From Deltaproteobacteria bacterium (lineage in GTDB: Bacteria > Desulfobacterota > Desulfobulbia > Desulfobulbales > Desulfurivibrionaceae), in contig DUZU01000030.1 in NCBI GenBank assembly GCA_013349285.1, positions 1-33,311 on the forward strand: 33,311 nucleotides of DNA, given 5' to 3'. A model generated the notes under the pieces. The model was not told the origin of the DNA. It made no database searches and was given only the letters and a program-made list of their open reading frames with translations. This document shows positions 8,732-18,166 of the stretch, one piece after another (the stretch's first letter is position 1; each line of letters opens with the position of its first letter). A program made the position numbers and the translations under genes.

Positions 8732-9967
8732 TTGCAATTTGAATTGTTTGTCTGCCTGCGTTATCTGAAAGCCAAGCGTAAACAAGGCTTTATTTCTCTT
8801 ATTTCTTTCATCTCGGTGGCCGGGGTAGCAGTGGGGGTCATGGCCCTCATTGTGGTCCTTGCCGTGATGACCGGCTTCACCTCGGAATTCCGGGACAAAA
8901 TTCTCGGCATCAATTCCCATGTCGTGGTCCAGAACTTCAGCGGCCCCATCACCAACTATCAAGCCTTGAGCAAGGAGGTTGCCGGGGTTGAAGGCGTTGC
9001 CGGGGTTACGCCCTACCTCTACTCACAAGCCATGATTACCGGCGGCTCGGCCGGCACCGGCGCCGTGCTGCGCGGCATTGATCCCGCTTCCGCGGCCAAG
9101 GTCCTGAGCCTGGCCGATCATCTCAAACAGGGCTCGGTAACCGATCTGGCCGCCGATAGCGACCAAGGCAACCGGCAACGGCCCGGCATCATCCTCGGCC
9201 GGGACCTGGCAGTCCAGCTGCAGGTTTCAATGCATGACCGGGTGCGGCTCTTTTCCGCCTCCGGCCCCCTGACTCCCATGGGGATTATCCCGAAGATCCT
9301 AACCTGCCGGGTGGTCGGTATTTTTGAGACCGGCATGTACGAGTACGATTCAGCCCTGGCCTATGTTTCCTTGGCCACCGCCCAGAAATTTCTGGATCAA
9401 CCCGACACCGTCCATGGCCTGGAGGTGAAAACCAGCGACATTGCCAAGGCCGATCTGGTGGCGAAAAAGATTGAAGCCCTGCTGGGCCGCGGCTACCTGG
9501 CCAAAGACTGGATGAGCATGAATAAAAACATTTTCTCCGCCCTGCGGCTGGAGAAAACCGCCCTCTCCATCATCATGGCCCTGGTGGTGCTGGTGGCGGC
9601 CTTCAACATCGTGAGCACCTTGATCATGGTGGTTATGAGCAAGACCAAAGAGATCGCAATCCTTAAATCCATGGGCGCCACCTCCGGCAACATCATGCGC
9701 ATTTTTATTTACGAGGGACTCATTATCGGCGCAACCGGCACTCTCCTTGGAATCCTGGGAGGACTCGGCCTGTGTGAGATTTTAAGCAGATACAAGTTTA
9801 TCACCCTGCCCGAGGTTTATCCGATCTCCACCCTGCCGGTGCTGGTCATCCCCCATGACGTGATTATCATCGCGATGTCGGCTCTGCTGATTACCTTTCT
9901 GGCAACCCTTTATCCCTCATGGCAGGCTGCCAAAATAGACCCGGCGGTGGCCTTGAGATACGAATAA
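8732..9967 (+). CDS. lolC: Lipoprotein-releasing ABC transporter permease LolC/LolE
   Basis: This inner-membrane permease extracts outer-membrane lipoproteins and passes them to LolA. The 411-residue protein starts MQFELFVCLRYLKAKRKQ, the family's typical N-terminus, from a TTG codon with AGAGGG about 7 bases upstream; no better ATG exists. One N-terminal membrane helix (about 22-44) is followed by a large periplasmic domain (about 45-265). Three C-terminal helices follow (about 275-300, 320-350 and 370-395), the MacB/FtsX-type topology. Only one permease gene is present, so the complex is probably a LolC/E homodimer (LolF-like) with LolD; this is inference. lolD begins 51 bases downstream. 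Confidence 0.93.
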   Translation: MQFELFVCLRYLKAKRKQGFISLISFISVAGVAVGVMALIVVLAVMTGFTSEFRDKILGINSHVVVQNFSGPITNYQALSKEVAGVEGVAGVTPYLYSQAMITGGSAGTGAVLRGIDPASAAKVLSLADHLKQGSVTDLAADSDQGNRQRPGIILGRDLAVQLQVSMHDRVRLFSASGPLTPMGIIPKILTCRVVGIFETGMYEYDSALAYVSLATAQKFLDQPDTVHGLEVKTSDIAKADLVAKKIEALLGRGYLAKDWMSMNKNIFSALRLEKTALSIIMALVVLVAAFNIVSTLIMVVMSKTKEIAILKSMGATSGNIMRIFIYEGLIIGATGTLLGILGGLGLCEILSRYKFITLPEVYPISTLPVLVIPHDVIIIAMSALLITFLATLYPSWQAAKIDPAVALRYE

Positions 9968-10018
9968 GATCCTTTCACCAATCGACTGAGCCTAGCCCCT
10001 GGAGCCTGAATAATAAAG

Positions 10019-10702
10019 ATGATTACCGAACAAAAGCCTATTTTTGAAGCAAAAGGCATCCACAAAGAATTTATAAACCACAGCCGCCTGCAGGTGTTAG
10101 CCAACCTCGACTTCAGCCTGAGCGCCGGGGAAACCGCCGCGATTACCGGCACCTCGGGAACCGGCAAAACAACCCTGCTCCACATCCTCGGCGCTCTGGA
10201 CCGACCAAGCAACGGGGACTATTTATACAAGGGCGAAAACGTTTTCCAAAAAAGCGACAACGAACTTTCCTCTTTTAGAAACCGGGAAATCGGCTTTGTT
10301 TTTCAATTCCATCACCTGTTGCCGGAATTCAATGCCTTTGAAAACGTTCTCCTGCCGGGTCTCATTGCCGGACATAAAAAACATGAGCTTGATGAATATG
10401 CCCTCTTTCTCCTTGAGCGGGTAGGCGTGGCAACCCGGGCCGGCCATAAAGTCGGGGAGCTTTCCGGCGGAGAGCAGCAGCGGATTGCCCTGGCCAGGGC
10501 CCTGATTATGAAACCGGCCCTGTTACTCGCGGACGAGCCAACCGGCAACCTCGACCCCAAAACCGGCGAGAGGGTTTTCGAGCTGATCCAGGAGTTAAAC
10601 CAAACCCTTGACCTGACCATTGTCATGGTTACCCACAACAACGATCTTGCCCGGCAAATGGATCGCTGCCTGACTCTGCGGGATGGAAGGCTCCATGAAT
10701 AA
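10019..10702 (+). CDS. lolD: LolD, ATPase of the lipoprotein-releasing transporter
   Basis: LolD powers lipoprotein release by the LolCDE-type complex on the cytoplasmic side. The 227-residue protein has Walker A GTSGTGKTT at 44-52. The Q-loop region is VFQFHHLLPEFNAFENVLLP, the LolD/MacB-type sequence. The ABC signature is LSGGEQQR, Walker B is ALLLADEPTGNLD, and the switch histidine is in MVTHNND. The start is ATG; GGAG lies about 14 bases upstream, which is rather far. It is directly downstream of its permease partner and 124 bases upstream of bamA. Confidence 0.96.
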   Translation: MITEQKPIFEAKGIHKEFINHSRLQVLANLDFSLSAGETAAITGTSGTGKTTLLHILGALDRPSNGDYLYKGENVFQKSDNELSSFRNREIGFVFQFHHLLPEFNAFENVLLPGLIAGHKKHELDEYALFLLERVGVATRAGHKVGELSGGEQQRIALARALIMKPALLLADEPTGNLDPKTGERVFELIQELNQTLDLTIVMVTHNNDLARQMDRCLTLRDGRLHE

Positions 10703-10722
10703 ATAATTGGCAGGAAAGATTC

Positions 10723-10751
10723 TTGACAGCATCCACAATGCCTGCTAATTG
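10723..10751 (+). promoter_or_regulatory. Candidate promoter of bamA
   Basis: A perfect -35 TTGACA (10723-10728) is followed after 17 bases by TAATTG (10746-10751), a modest -10. It would give a leader of about 70 bases before bamA and allow bamA to be expressed apart from lolCD. Confidence 0.45.
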
Positions 10752-10826
10752 TCATTAACTATTTTTTAATCTTTTTTAATAATTTCCCGGCAATGCCCTA
10801 TTTAAGCCAATCACACCATAAAATAT

Positions 10827-13532
10827 ATGAATAATAAAAATATCTCTCTACCGCAAAGGGTGACCGGCATTACTACCAAATATAACAAACACTTAATGTC
10901 GTTGCTGATTGTCTTGTTCTCTTTTCTCTGCTGTGCAGCCGGCAATCTTTATGCCGCAGATGAGCCAAACACTATTTTCATCCCCCCTAAAATCAACTCG
11001 CCGGCCGATCTGGCCCAACTTACGCAATTAACCGATCAACATCTGCAAAGCATTTTAGAGCCCAAAGGCCTGGCGCTGATCAATCGCCAAGACCTTAGCG
11101 GGAAACTAAACTACTCCAACTGGCCACCTTCCCTCGATACCCTGAAACAGTTTGCGGCAACGCCGAGCATAAATTATGTGGTGACCGGCAGCGTTACCGA
11201 GCTAGGCCAACAGCTGAGCATGGATTTCATGATCTATGATCTGTTCAGCAACGAGGCGCCTAAATATTTTTACCAAACCAGCAAAAACAAAGCCGTTCTC
11301 GCCGAGGGGCTGGCAAAAATCGTTAACAACGTCCTGTCCCACACCGGCAAATATTTTCTCATCCAATCGATCAACATTACCGGCAACACCAGGACCGATT
11401 CAGGCGCCATCCTGCGCCAGGTCAAAAGCCAGCCCGGCGATCGTTTTTCCCCGGACCAGCTCCGAGGGGATTTGAAAAACATCTTCCAGATGGGCTATTT
11501 CGAGGATGTCCAGATTACGGTTGTCGACAGCGACAAAGGTAAAGAGGTCACCTTTGCCGTTACCGAAAAAGCCATCATCGGCCAGGTTAACATCGAGGGT
11601 GAAAGCGAGCTTGAAGAAAAAGAGATCAAGGAAATTATCAGCGTATCTCCCAACACCGTCATCAACCCTAAAGAGGTGCAGACCTCGGTTGAAAACATCC
11701 GCCGACTTTATAAGGAAAAAGGATTTTACCGCACCACTGTTTCGGCAAAATTGAATTACAATCAAAAAGACCGGGTTAACGTCAACTTTGTCATCACCGA
11801 AGGCTTCAAGGTCTATATCAAGGAAATACGTTTCGTCGGCAACAAGGCCTTCACCGACAAAGAACTGCAAAAGGAAATGACCACCTCTGAAAAAGGTATC
11901 CTGTCATGGTTTAACGACTCGGGAAAACTCAAACGGGATATCCTGGAACAGGATCGCTCTCGGATCGGCGCCTTGTATCATAATAACGGTTACATCGAAG
12001 CCAAGATCAGTGAGGCGGAAATCACCTATGAGGACAAATGGCTGGTGGTCACCTTTGATATTTCCGAAGGCGACCGCTTCCGGGTAGGAACAGTCGATCT
12101 TGCCGGCGACCTCATTGATGACAAAAACGACCTTTTTAAATTTATCGAACTGAGCAAGGAAAAATTCTTCAGCCGGAAAATATTACGTGACGACATAATG
12201 CGCCTCACCGACCATTATGCCGAAAAAGGTTATGCCTTTGCCGAGGCGAATCCCCGCCTGCAAAAAAACATTGCCGACCATCGGATGGACGTGGTGATTG
12301 ATTGCAAAAAAGGCAATCTGATCCATGTCAACCGAATTGTCATCAAAGGAAACAACCGCACCCGCGACAAGATTATCCGTCGCTCCATGCAAGTAAAGGA
12401 AGGAGGCATCCTGGACGCCACCGCGATCAGGAGAAGCAGTGAATACCTGCAGCGCCTAGATTTTTTTGAAGAGGTCAGCGTGACCCCCGAACCGACCATC
12501 CAGGAAGACCTGATGGACGTGATTGTCGAGGTCAAAGAAAAGGCGACCGGAACCTTCAGTGTGGGCGCGGGGTACAGTTCCGTCGACAGCATGATGTTCA
12601 TGGGCGAGATAAGCGAAAACAACCTGCTCGGTAAAGGACAGCGCCTTTCTTTACAGGCCAACTTAAGTTCCAGCTCCAACCGCTACAACCTCAATTTTAC
12701 CGAACCGCGGCTTAACGACACCAAACTTCTTTTCGGTTATGACTTATACAACTGGCAGCGCGAATACGATGACTACACCAAGGACTCAACCGGCGGGGCG
12801 CTGCGTTTCGGTTATCCGATCTGGAACAAATGGCGGCTCGGCTGGAGCTATGGCTATGACGACACCAAGCTTACCGATTTGAGCGCTACCGCGGCGCAGG
12901 ATATTTTAGATTCGTTGAGCATTGAAACCTCAAGCTTTATCACCGTTGCCCTCTCCAAAGACACCCGTGATCGCTATACCGATACGAGCAAGGGCGCGGT
13001 CCATTCCTTCAGCGTAAAACATGCGGGGATGTTTCTGGGCGGAGACAGCTCCTTCACCAAAATTGAGGCCTCGACCAGCTGGTACTTTCCTTTCCGCTGG
13101 GATACCGTCTTTCATGCCAAAGGCGCTTTCGGCTATGCCATGGAAAACGAGACCAACAAGCTGCCGGTTTATGAAAAATTTTACCTAGGCGGTCTTAACA
13201 CCGTGCGCGGTTTTGAAAACGGTAAAATCAGTCCCAAGGATCCAGTCACGGGCGAGCGGATCGGCGGCGAAAAAATGTGGTATGGGAATCTTGAATGGCT
13301 CTTTCCGATTGTCAAGGATGCCGGCCTCAAAGGGCTGGTCTTTTTCGACGCCGGCAACACCTACGAAGACTCTGATTCTTGGGATGTCTCCGACCTGCGC
13401 TACAGTGTCGGATTCGGCTTTCGCTGGCTGTCCCCCATGGGGCCGTTACGGCTTGAATGGGGATATAACCTTGATCCTGAAACCGACGAAGACCAAGGAA
13501 TATGGGACTTCAGCCTTGGCGGATCATTCTAA
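10827..13532 (+). CDS. bamA: BamA, outer-membrane beta-barrel assembly protein with extra N-terminal domain
   Basis: BamA inserts beta-barrel proteins into the outer membrane. The protein has 901 residues, about 90 more than E. coli BamA. A signal peptide appears to end at LYA-A (about residue 43); Met24 is an alternative start and would give a shorter, more usual signal. Residues 45-172 form a domain not found in E. coli BamA. It looks like the alpha/beta fold of TolB-N/CsgG/FlgO-like proteins (INYVVTGSVTELGQQLSMDFMIYD). Five POTRA domains follow (about 176-570), then the Omp85 barrel (about 575-901). The barrel carries the conserved loop motif VRGF and ends in Phe, as outer-membrane proteins do. 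mfd follows after 56 bases and a SurA-like chaperone after that. Start choice is uncertain because no clear Shine-Dalgarno precedes either Met. Confidence 0.94.
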   Translation: MNNKNISLPQRVTGITTKYNKHLMSLLIVLFSFLCCAAGNLYAADEPNTIFIPPKINSPADLAQLTQLTDQHLQSILEPKGLALINRQDLSGKLNYSNWPPSLDTLKQFAATPSINYVVTGSVTELGQQLSMDFMIYDLFSNEAPKYFYQTSKNKAVLAEGLAKIVNNVLSHTGKYFLIQSINITGNTRTDSGAILRQVKSQPGDRFSPDQLRGDLKNIFQMGYFEDVQITVVDSDKGKEVTFAVTEKAIIGQVNIEGESELEEKEIKEIISVSPNTVINPKEVQTSVENIRRLYKEKGFYRTTVSAKLNYNQKDRVNVNFVITEGFKVYIKEIRFVGNKAFTDKELQKEMTTSEKGILSWFNDSGKLKRDILEQDRSRIGALYHNNGYIEAKISEAEITYEDKWLVVTFDISEGDRFRVGTVDLAGDLIDDKNDLFKFIELSKEKFFSRKILRDDIMRLTDHYAEKGYAFAEANPRLQKNIADHRMDVVIDCKKGNLIHVNRIVIKGNNRTRDKIIRRSMQVKEGGILDATAIRRSSEYLQRLDFFEEVSVTPEPTIQEDLMDVIVEVKEKATGTFSVGAGYSSVDSMMFMGEISENNLLGKGQRLSLQANLSSSSNRYNLNFTEPRLNDTKLLFGYDLYNWQREYDDYTKDSTGGALRFGYPIWNKWRLGWSYGYDDTKLTDLSATAAQDILDSLSIETSSFITVALSKDTRDRYTDTSKGAVHSFSVKHAGMFLGGDSSFTKIEASTSWYFPFRWDTVFHAKGAFGYAMENETNKLPVYEKFYLGGLNTVRGFENGKISPKDPVTGERIGGEKMWYGNLEWLFPIVKDAGLKGLVFFDAGNTYEDSDSWDVSDLRYSVGFGFRWLSPMGPLRLEWGYNLDPETDEDQGIWDFSLGGSF

Positions 13533-13588
13533 CGGCTGAAACCTGTTAAATTTGTATCACCATTCCAAGGCGTCTTACTACACAACTC

Positions 13589-16500
13589 ATGGAAACCTTG
13601 CTGACGACTCTTGCTGAAAAGTCAGAGTCCGTTAATCTTACCGGGGTCCGGGGCAGCAGCAATGCAATGCTTATCGCCCAGACGACGAAGCTGAACCGAC
13701 CCATTGTCTGCGTAACCCCATCGGAAACAAGTGCGCAGCACCTTGCCTGCGATCTGGGATTTTTCAGCAACCAAGAGATCCTCAGCTATCCCGCCTACGA
13801 AATTCCGCCCTACACCCCGCTTTCGCCGGACAACCAGACCATCGCCGACCGGCTTGCCACCTTATATCAACTGATCAACGCCGGTAAACCATATATTCTG
13901 ATCGTTTCCATAGAAGCCCTGCTCCGCCGTGTTTTCCCAAAGGAGTACATCGCCAATCAGGCCGAACTGGTTATGGCGGGCGAGGAAATCGACCAGGAAG
14001 CCCTGAGCCGTTCTTTGATCGCCTTGGGCTATGAAACAAGCTCTCTTGTCAGGGCGGTGGGCGAGTTCAGTATCCGCGGCGGAATTTTCGATATCTTCCC
14101 GCCTGGGTTCGAAATGCCCCTGCGCCTGGATTTTTTTGGGGAGATGATCGAGTCGATCCGCGAGTTCGACCCCATCAGTCAACGCTCGGTCGCCGAAAGA
14201 GAAGAGGCCATTCTCCTCCCGGTAAACGATGTCCTTTTCCCCCAGAGTAAAGCCGGCAACGATGAACTACAGCTGCGATTTCGCACTACCGCCGAAAGCC
14301 TGCACTGGGACGCCGACAAAGCCGGGCGACTGGCGGAACGCATCCGCAATGGCCAACGCTTTCCCGGCATCGAATTTCTGCTGCCTCTTTTTTACCAAAA
14401 AACCGATACTCTGCTCGAATATCTACCGGGCAACCCCATTTTCTTCCTTGAAAACCCTAACGAGTTAAGCAAAAGCATCAAGCTGTGCTGGGAACGCATT
14501 GAACAAAACCACCAGGAATCATTAGCCGCCGACGTTCCCGCCCTGCCCCCGGAACAGCTGTTTGTCACGGAGCCGCAATTACAGGCGGCCTTAGCTAATT
14601 TTCAACAGGGAAGATTTTACGATTTTGCTCATTCCGAAATGCTTCCCGGCCAAACCTTGCCCATCAACTGCGGCAACCACAGCCTGCTCAAGCAAAACAT
14701 CGAGCTTAACCGCAGAAAGCTGGGCCTGCTGCCCGAACTGACCAGACAGTTGCTCGATTGGCTCAAGGAAAACCACCGTATTATCCTTGCCTGCCGAACC
14801 AAACGTCATGCCGAGCATCTGGCGGAACTGCTGCGCCAGCATGATCTGCCGGTCACGCTGGCCGAGGCTCCTTATCGGGAGTCTGAAGTCGATAGCGGCC
14901 GGATAACGCTCTATGACGCCCCGCTTACTTCAGGCTTTGATCTCATCGACCACCAGCTTCACTTTGTATCCGAAAGCGAGCTGTTCGGCGAGCTGCGCCT
15001 CGGCCCCAAAAAGACCAAACACAAGGCGGTCCGCCCGACCATCAGCTTTGAGGAACTAAACGTCGGCGATGTTGTCGTCCACCGGGCGCACGGCCTGGGG
15101 ATTTACGAGGGAATTATCAACATCGAGCTCAACTCCGTTGCCAACGACTTTTTGCAGATCACCTATCGGGATCAGGACAAACTATATGTGCCGGTCCACC
15201 AGCTCAGCGTGGTCAACAAATATAAAGGGATCTCCGACAAAGAACCGAAACTGGATAAACTTGGCGGCAAGGCGTGGCAAACCAACACCAAAAAGGTGCG
15301 GGAAGAGGTATGGAAGGTTGCCAACGACTTGCTGCAGCTTTATGCAAAACGGGCCATGGCGGTGGGCCATGCCTTCAGCCAACCGGATGAAATGTTCCAT
15401 GAACTGGAAGAGTCCTTTCCCTATGACGAAACCCCGGGCCAGCTCAAGGCAATCAACGATGTCCTGGATGATCTCACCGCCGCCCAACCCATGGATCGGC
15501 TGGTTTGCGGCGATGTCGGCTATGGAAAAACCGAGGTTGCGATCCGGGCCGCCTTCAAGGTCGTCATTGACAGCTTCCAGGTGGCCATCCTGGTGCCCAC
15601 CACGGTGCTGGCCGAGCAGCATGCCGAAACATTCAGGGAGCGGCTCCACGGTTTTCCGGTTCGGATTGAAAGCCTGACCAGATTCCGCACCCCAGCCGAG
15701 CAGCGCGAAATAGTCAAGGACGTGCTGGACGGCAAGGTTGACATTATTATCGGCACCCATCGCCTGCTGTCAAAGGATGTTGTCTTCAGAAGATTGGGCC
15801 TGCTCATTGTCGATGAGGAACATCGCTTCGGGGTCGCCCATAAGGAAAAACTGAAAAAACTGAAAAACCAGGTAGACGTTCTCACCCTCACCGCCACCCC
15901 CATCCCGAGAACGATGCAGCTTTCCCTGCTCGGCATCCGCGATCTTTCTGTCATCAGCTCCCCGCCCCAACACCGGCGACCGGTGAAAACCTTTGTCGCC
16001 CGCCACGATGAGCTGGTGATCAAGGAAGCCGTGGTCCGGGAAATGCAACGCGGCGGCCAGGTGTTCATCGTCCACAACCGAGTTCATTCGATCCACGAGG
16101 TCGCCGCCACCGTCCAGAAGCTGGTGCCTGAGGCCCGCATTGCCGTTGCCCACGGCCAGATGGCCGGCAAGGCCCTGGAAGAGATCATGGTTCGTTTCGT
16201 CCACCGCGAGGTGGATGTCCTGATCTGTACAACCATCATCGAGTCGGGCCTTGACATTCCCAATGCGAATACCATCGTCATTACCAGGGCCGATCGCCTG
16301 GGGCTGGCCGAAATTTACCAGCTGCGCGGCCGGGTCGGCCGCGGCAAAGTACAGGCTTACGCCTATCTGCTGGTTCCCTCCATGGACGGCCTGTCCAAAG
16401 ATGCCCAGCAACGGCTTCGAGCCTTGATTGATTTCAACGAACTGGGAGGCGGCTTTAAGCTGGCGATGAGCGATCTGCAGATTCGCGGCGGCGGCAATAT

Positions 16501-17080
16501 TCTCGGTATCTCCCAGAGCGGCACCATTGCCGCGGTTGGCTATGACCTCTACCTTGACCTCTTGCAGCAGACCGTGCAGGATCTCAAACGTCAAAACCTC
16601 GAAGGTGAGGCGGTGGGAGAGCTTGAGGTTGACCCGGAAATAAAACTTAACATTTCCGCATACATCCCGGAAAAATACATTCAATCAACCAATCAACGCT
16701 ATATCGCCTATCGCCGGATTACCAGCGTCACCAAAGATGACGAACTGCTCGACATGGAGGATGAATTCCAGGACCGTTACGGGCCTATCCCCCAGGAGAC
16801 CACCAACCTGTTAGACGTGATGAAACTCAAAAACCTTCTGCGCCGGCTAAAAATCACCAAACTGGAACAAGGCCCGACCAATCTGGTGTTCTCCTTCCAT
16901 GAGACCACCCCGGTAAAAACGGAAAAGCTGCTTGCTTTTATCAATAAACATAAGAAAATGGTGCGCTTGACTCCTGATGCCAGGCTGATAATAAAAACAG
17001 AGGCGACCAATACCGTTGCCCAAATCTTCCAACAGACGAAAAACGTTGTTGACTTTCTCATGGGAGATGACATTTTTTAA
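13589..17080 (+). CDS. mfd: Mfd, transcription-repair coupling factor
   Basis: Mfd displaces RNA polymerase stalled at DNA damage and recruits UvrA. The 1163-residue protein is close to E. coli Mfd (1148). The UvrB-homology modules occupy about 1-330. The CarD-like RNA-polymerase-interaction domain starts near residue 490 (VGDVVVHRAHGLGIYEGI). The RecG-like translocase has Walker A GDVGYGKTE at 641-649, the DEEH box at 742-745, TATPIPRT, and GRVGRG in motif VI. The C-terminal D7 domain follows. No break is seen. It sits between bamA and the SurA-like gene, an unusual repair gene inside an envelope block. The start ATG lacks an obvious Shine-Dalgarno. Confidence 0.98.
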   Translation: METLLTTLAEKSESVNLTGVRGSSNAMLIAQTTKLNRPIVCVTPSETSAQHLACDLGFFSNQEILSYPAYEIPPYTPLSPDNQTIADRLATLYQLINAGKPYILIVSIEALLRRVFPKEYIANQAELVMAGEEIDQEALSRSLIALGYETSSLVRAVGEFSIRGGIFDIFPPGFEMPLRLDFFGEMIESIREFDPISQRSVAEREEAILLPVNDVLFPQSKAGNDELQLRFRTTAESLHWDADKAGRLAERIRNGQRFPGIEFLLPLFYQKTDTLLEYLPGNPIFFLENPNELSKSIKLCWERIEQNHQESLAADVPALPPEQLFVTEPQLQAALANFQQGRFYDFAHSEMLPGQTLPINCGNHSLLKQNIELNRRKLGLLPELTRQLLDWLKENHRIILACRTKRHAEHLAELLRQHDLPVTLAEAPYRESEVDSGRITLYDAPLTSGFDLIDHQLHFVSESELFGELRLGPKKTKHKAVRPTISFEELNVGDVVVHRAHGLGIYEGIINIELNSVANDFLQITYRDQDKLYVPVHQLSVVNKYKGISDKEPKLDKLGGKAWQTNTKKVREEVWKVANDLLQLYAKRAMAVGHAFSQPDEMFHELEESFPYDETPGQLKAINDVLDDLTAAQPMDRLVCGDVGYGKTEVAIRAAFKVVIDSFQVAILVPTTVLAEQHAETFRERLHGFPVRIESLTRFRTPAEQREIVKDVLDGKVDIIIGTHRLLSKDVVFRRLGLLIVDEEHRFGVAHKEKLKKLKNQVDVLTLTATPIPRTMQLSLLGIRDLSVISSPPQHRRPVKTFVARHDELVIKEAVVREMQRGGQVFIVHNRVHSIHEVAATVQKLVPEARIAVAHGQMAGKALEEIMVRFVHREVDVLICTTIIESGLDIPNANTIVITRADRLGLAEIYQLRGRVGRGKVQAYAYLLVPSMDGLSKDAQQRLRALIDFNELGGGFKLAMSDLQIRGGGNILGISQSGTIAAVGYDLYLDLLQQTVQDLKRQNLEGEAVGELEVDPEIKLNISAYIPEKYIQSTNQRYIAYRRITSVTKDDELLDMEDEFQDRYGPIPQETTNLLDVMKLKNLLRRLKITKLEQGPTNLVFSFHETTPVKTEKLLAFINKHKKMVRLTPDARLIIKTEATNTVAQIFQQTKNVVDFLMGDDIF

Positions 17081-17143
17081 ATACTGTGGTAAATAAAAAA
17101 TGTTTAAATTAACCTCAAAAAAGAATAATATTATTGTACTCTT

Positions 17144-18133
17144 ATGAATAGATCATTTAAAAAAATATTCAGCTTTGCCATCACCTTTGCCCTGGTGAGT
17201 TTCTTGTTTTTTGCAAACTCAGCCCAGTGTGAAATTATCGATCGAATCATCGCCATTGTTAATGATGACGTCATTACCTTTTCCGATCTGAATAAAGAAG
17301 GCGCGCCCATCTTTCTTCGCATCATGCAACAGGCGCCGCCGGAACAGGTTGAGATGACCCTGCTCAAGGCAAGGGAAGAAATTCTCTCCGGCCTGATCGA
17401 CAAAATGATCATTGAACAACACGCCGCCAAACTGGGGATCAGCATTTCAGACCAAGAGCTCGATCAGGCAGTGGCCAACCTCATCGCCGGCAATCGCATG
17501 ACCCCGGAACAATTCCGGCAACAGTTAACCGCGATGGGGACCTCGGAAGCGGAATATCGGGGAGTTATCAGACACCAGATTCTTCAACAAAAACTTGTTG
17601 ACTACGAAATCCGTTCGCGGGTGGTAGTTACCGATGAAAAAATTAAAGAATATTACGATAAAAATTATGCCCAGAAGCAACAACATGACGCCTACCATAT
17701 TTTACAAATCGGCTTAACCTGGGAAAGCGATTCGCCGGCAGCCAAAGAACAGGCCTACCGCAAAGCTGAGGAAATAAGAAAACAAGCAATTTCCGGACAG
17801 GATTTCCGAGAACTGGCCCGGCGGTATTCCATCCTTCCTTCTGCTGCCGATGGCGGCGATATCGGGGTGTTCAAAGAAAATGAAATGGCATCCTACATGA
17901 AGATGACCATTCCTAACATGGAACCCGGCCAAATCAGTGATATTATCGAGACACCTGCCGGTTATCAATTTTATAAACTTCTGTCCAATCAGGGTAATAT
18001 CGCGCTATTATCTTCCTATGAGCAAGTGAAAGACGAAATTAAAGATAAATTACGTAACGAAACCATGAACAGCCAATTTCAAAAATGGGTACTGGAAATA
18101 CGAAACCAGGCTTACATCAAAAAAATGTTATAA
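17144..18133 (+). CDS. surA: SurA-like periplasmic chaperone with one parvulin domain
   Basis: SurA-type proteins guide outer-membrane proteins through the periplasm. The 329-residue protein has an N-terminal signal peptide (basic MNRSFKK, hydrophobic 8-24, likely cleavage near SAQC at 26-29). A SurA_N chaperone domain follows (about 30-165, DRIIAIVNDDVITFSDL). A single parvulin-type prolyl isomerase domain lies at about 180-280 (YHILQIGL to ETPAGYQFYKLL). A helical C-terminus completes the core. E. coli SurA has two parvulin domains, so this is the shorter form. Cys29 follows SAQ and is not a lipobox. Its neighbour bamA, two genes upstream, supports a role in barrel assembly. Confidence 0.88.
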   Translation: MNRSFKKIFSFAITFALVSFLFFANSAQCEIIDRIIAIVNDDVITFSDLNKEGAPIFLRIMQQAPPEQVEMTLLKAREEILSGLIDKMIIEQHAAKLGISISDQELDQAVANLIAGNRMTPEQFRQQLTAMGTSEAEYRGVIRHQILQQKLVDYEIRSRVVVTDEKIKEYYDKNYAQKQQHDAYHILQIGLTWESDSPAAKEQAYRKAEEIRKQAISGQDFRELARRYSILPSAADGGDIGVFKENEMASYMKMTIPNMEPGQISDIIETPAGYQFYKLLSNQGNIALLSSYEQVKDEIKDKLRNETMNSQFQKWVLEIRNQAYIKKML

Positions 18134-18166
18134 AACCGACCGGCTTCCCCTAAAAGGGTTATAAAT

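Noticed and set aside
8135-8962. A 275-residue minus-strand frame spanning lysS and lolC/E
   Set aside because: It covers the ends of two well-supported plus-strand genes and has Ser-rich, low-information sequence.
15770-16684. A 304-residue minus-strand frame
   Set aside because: It is antisense to the translocase domain of mfd and reads as a shadow of biased codon use.
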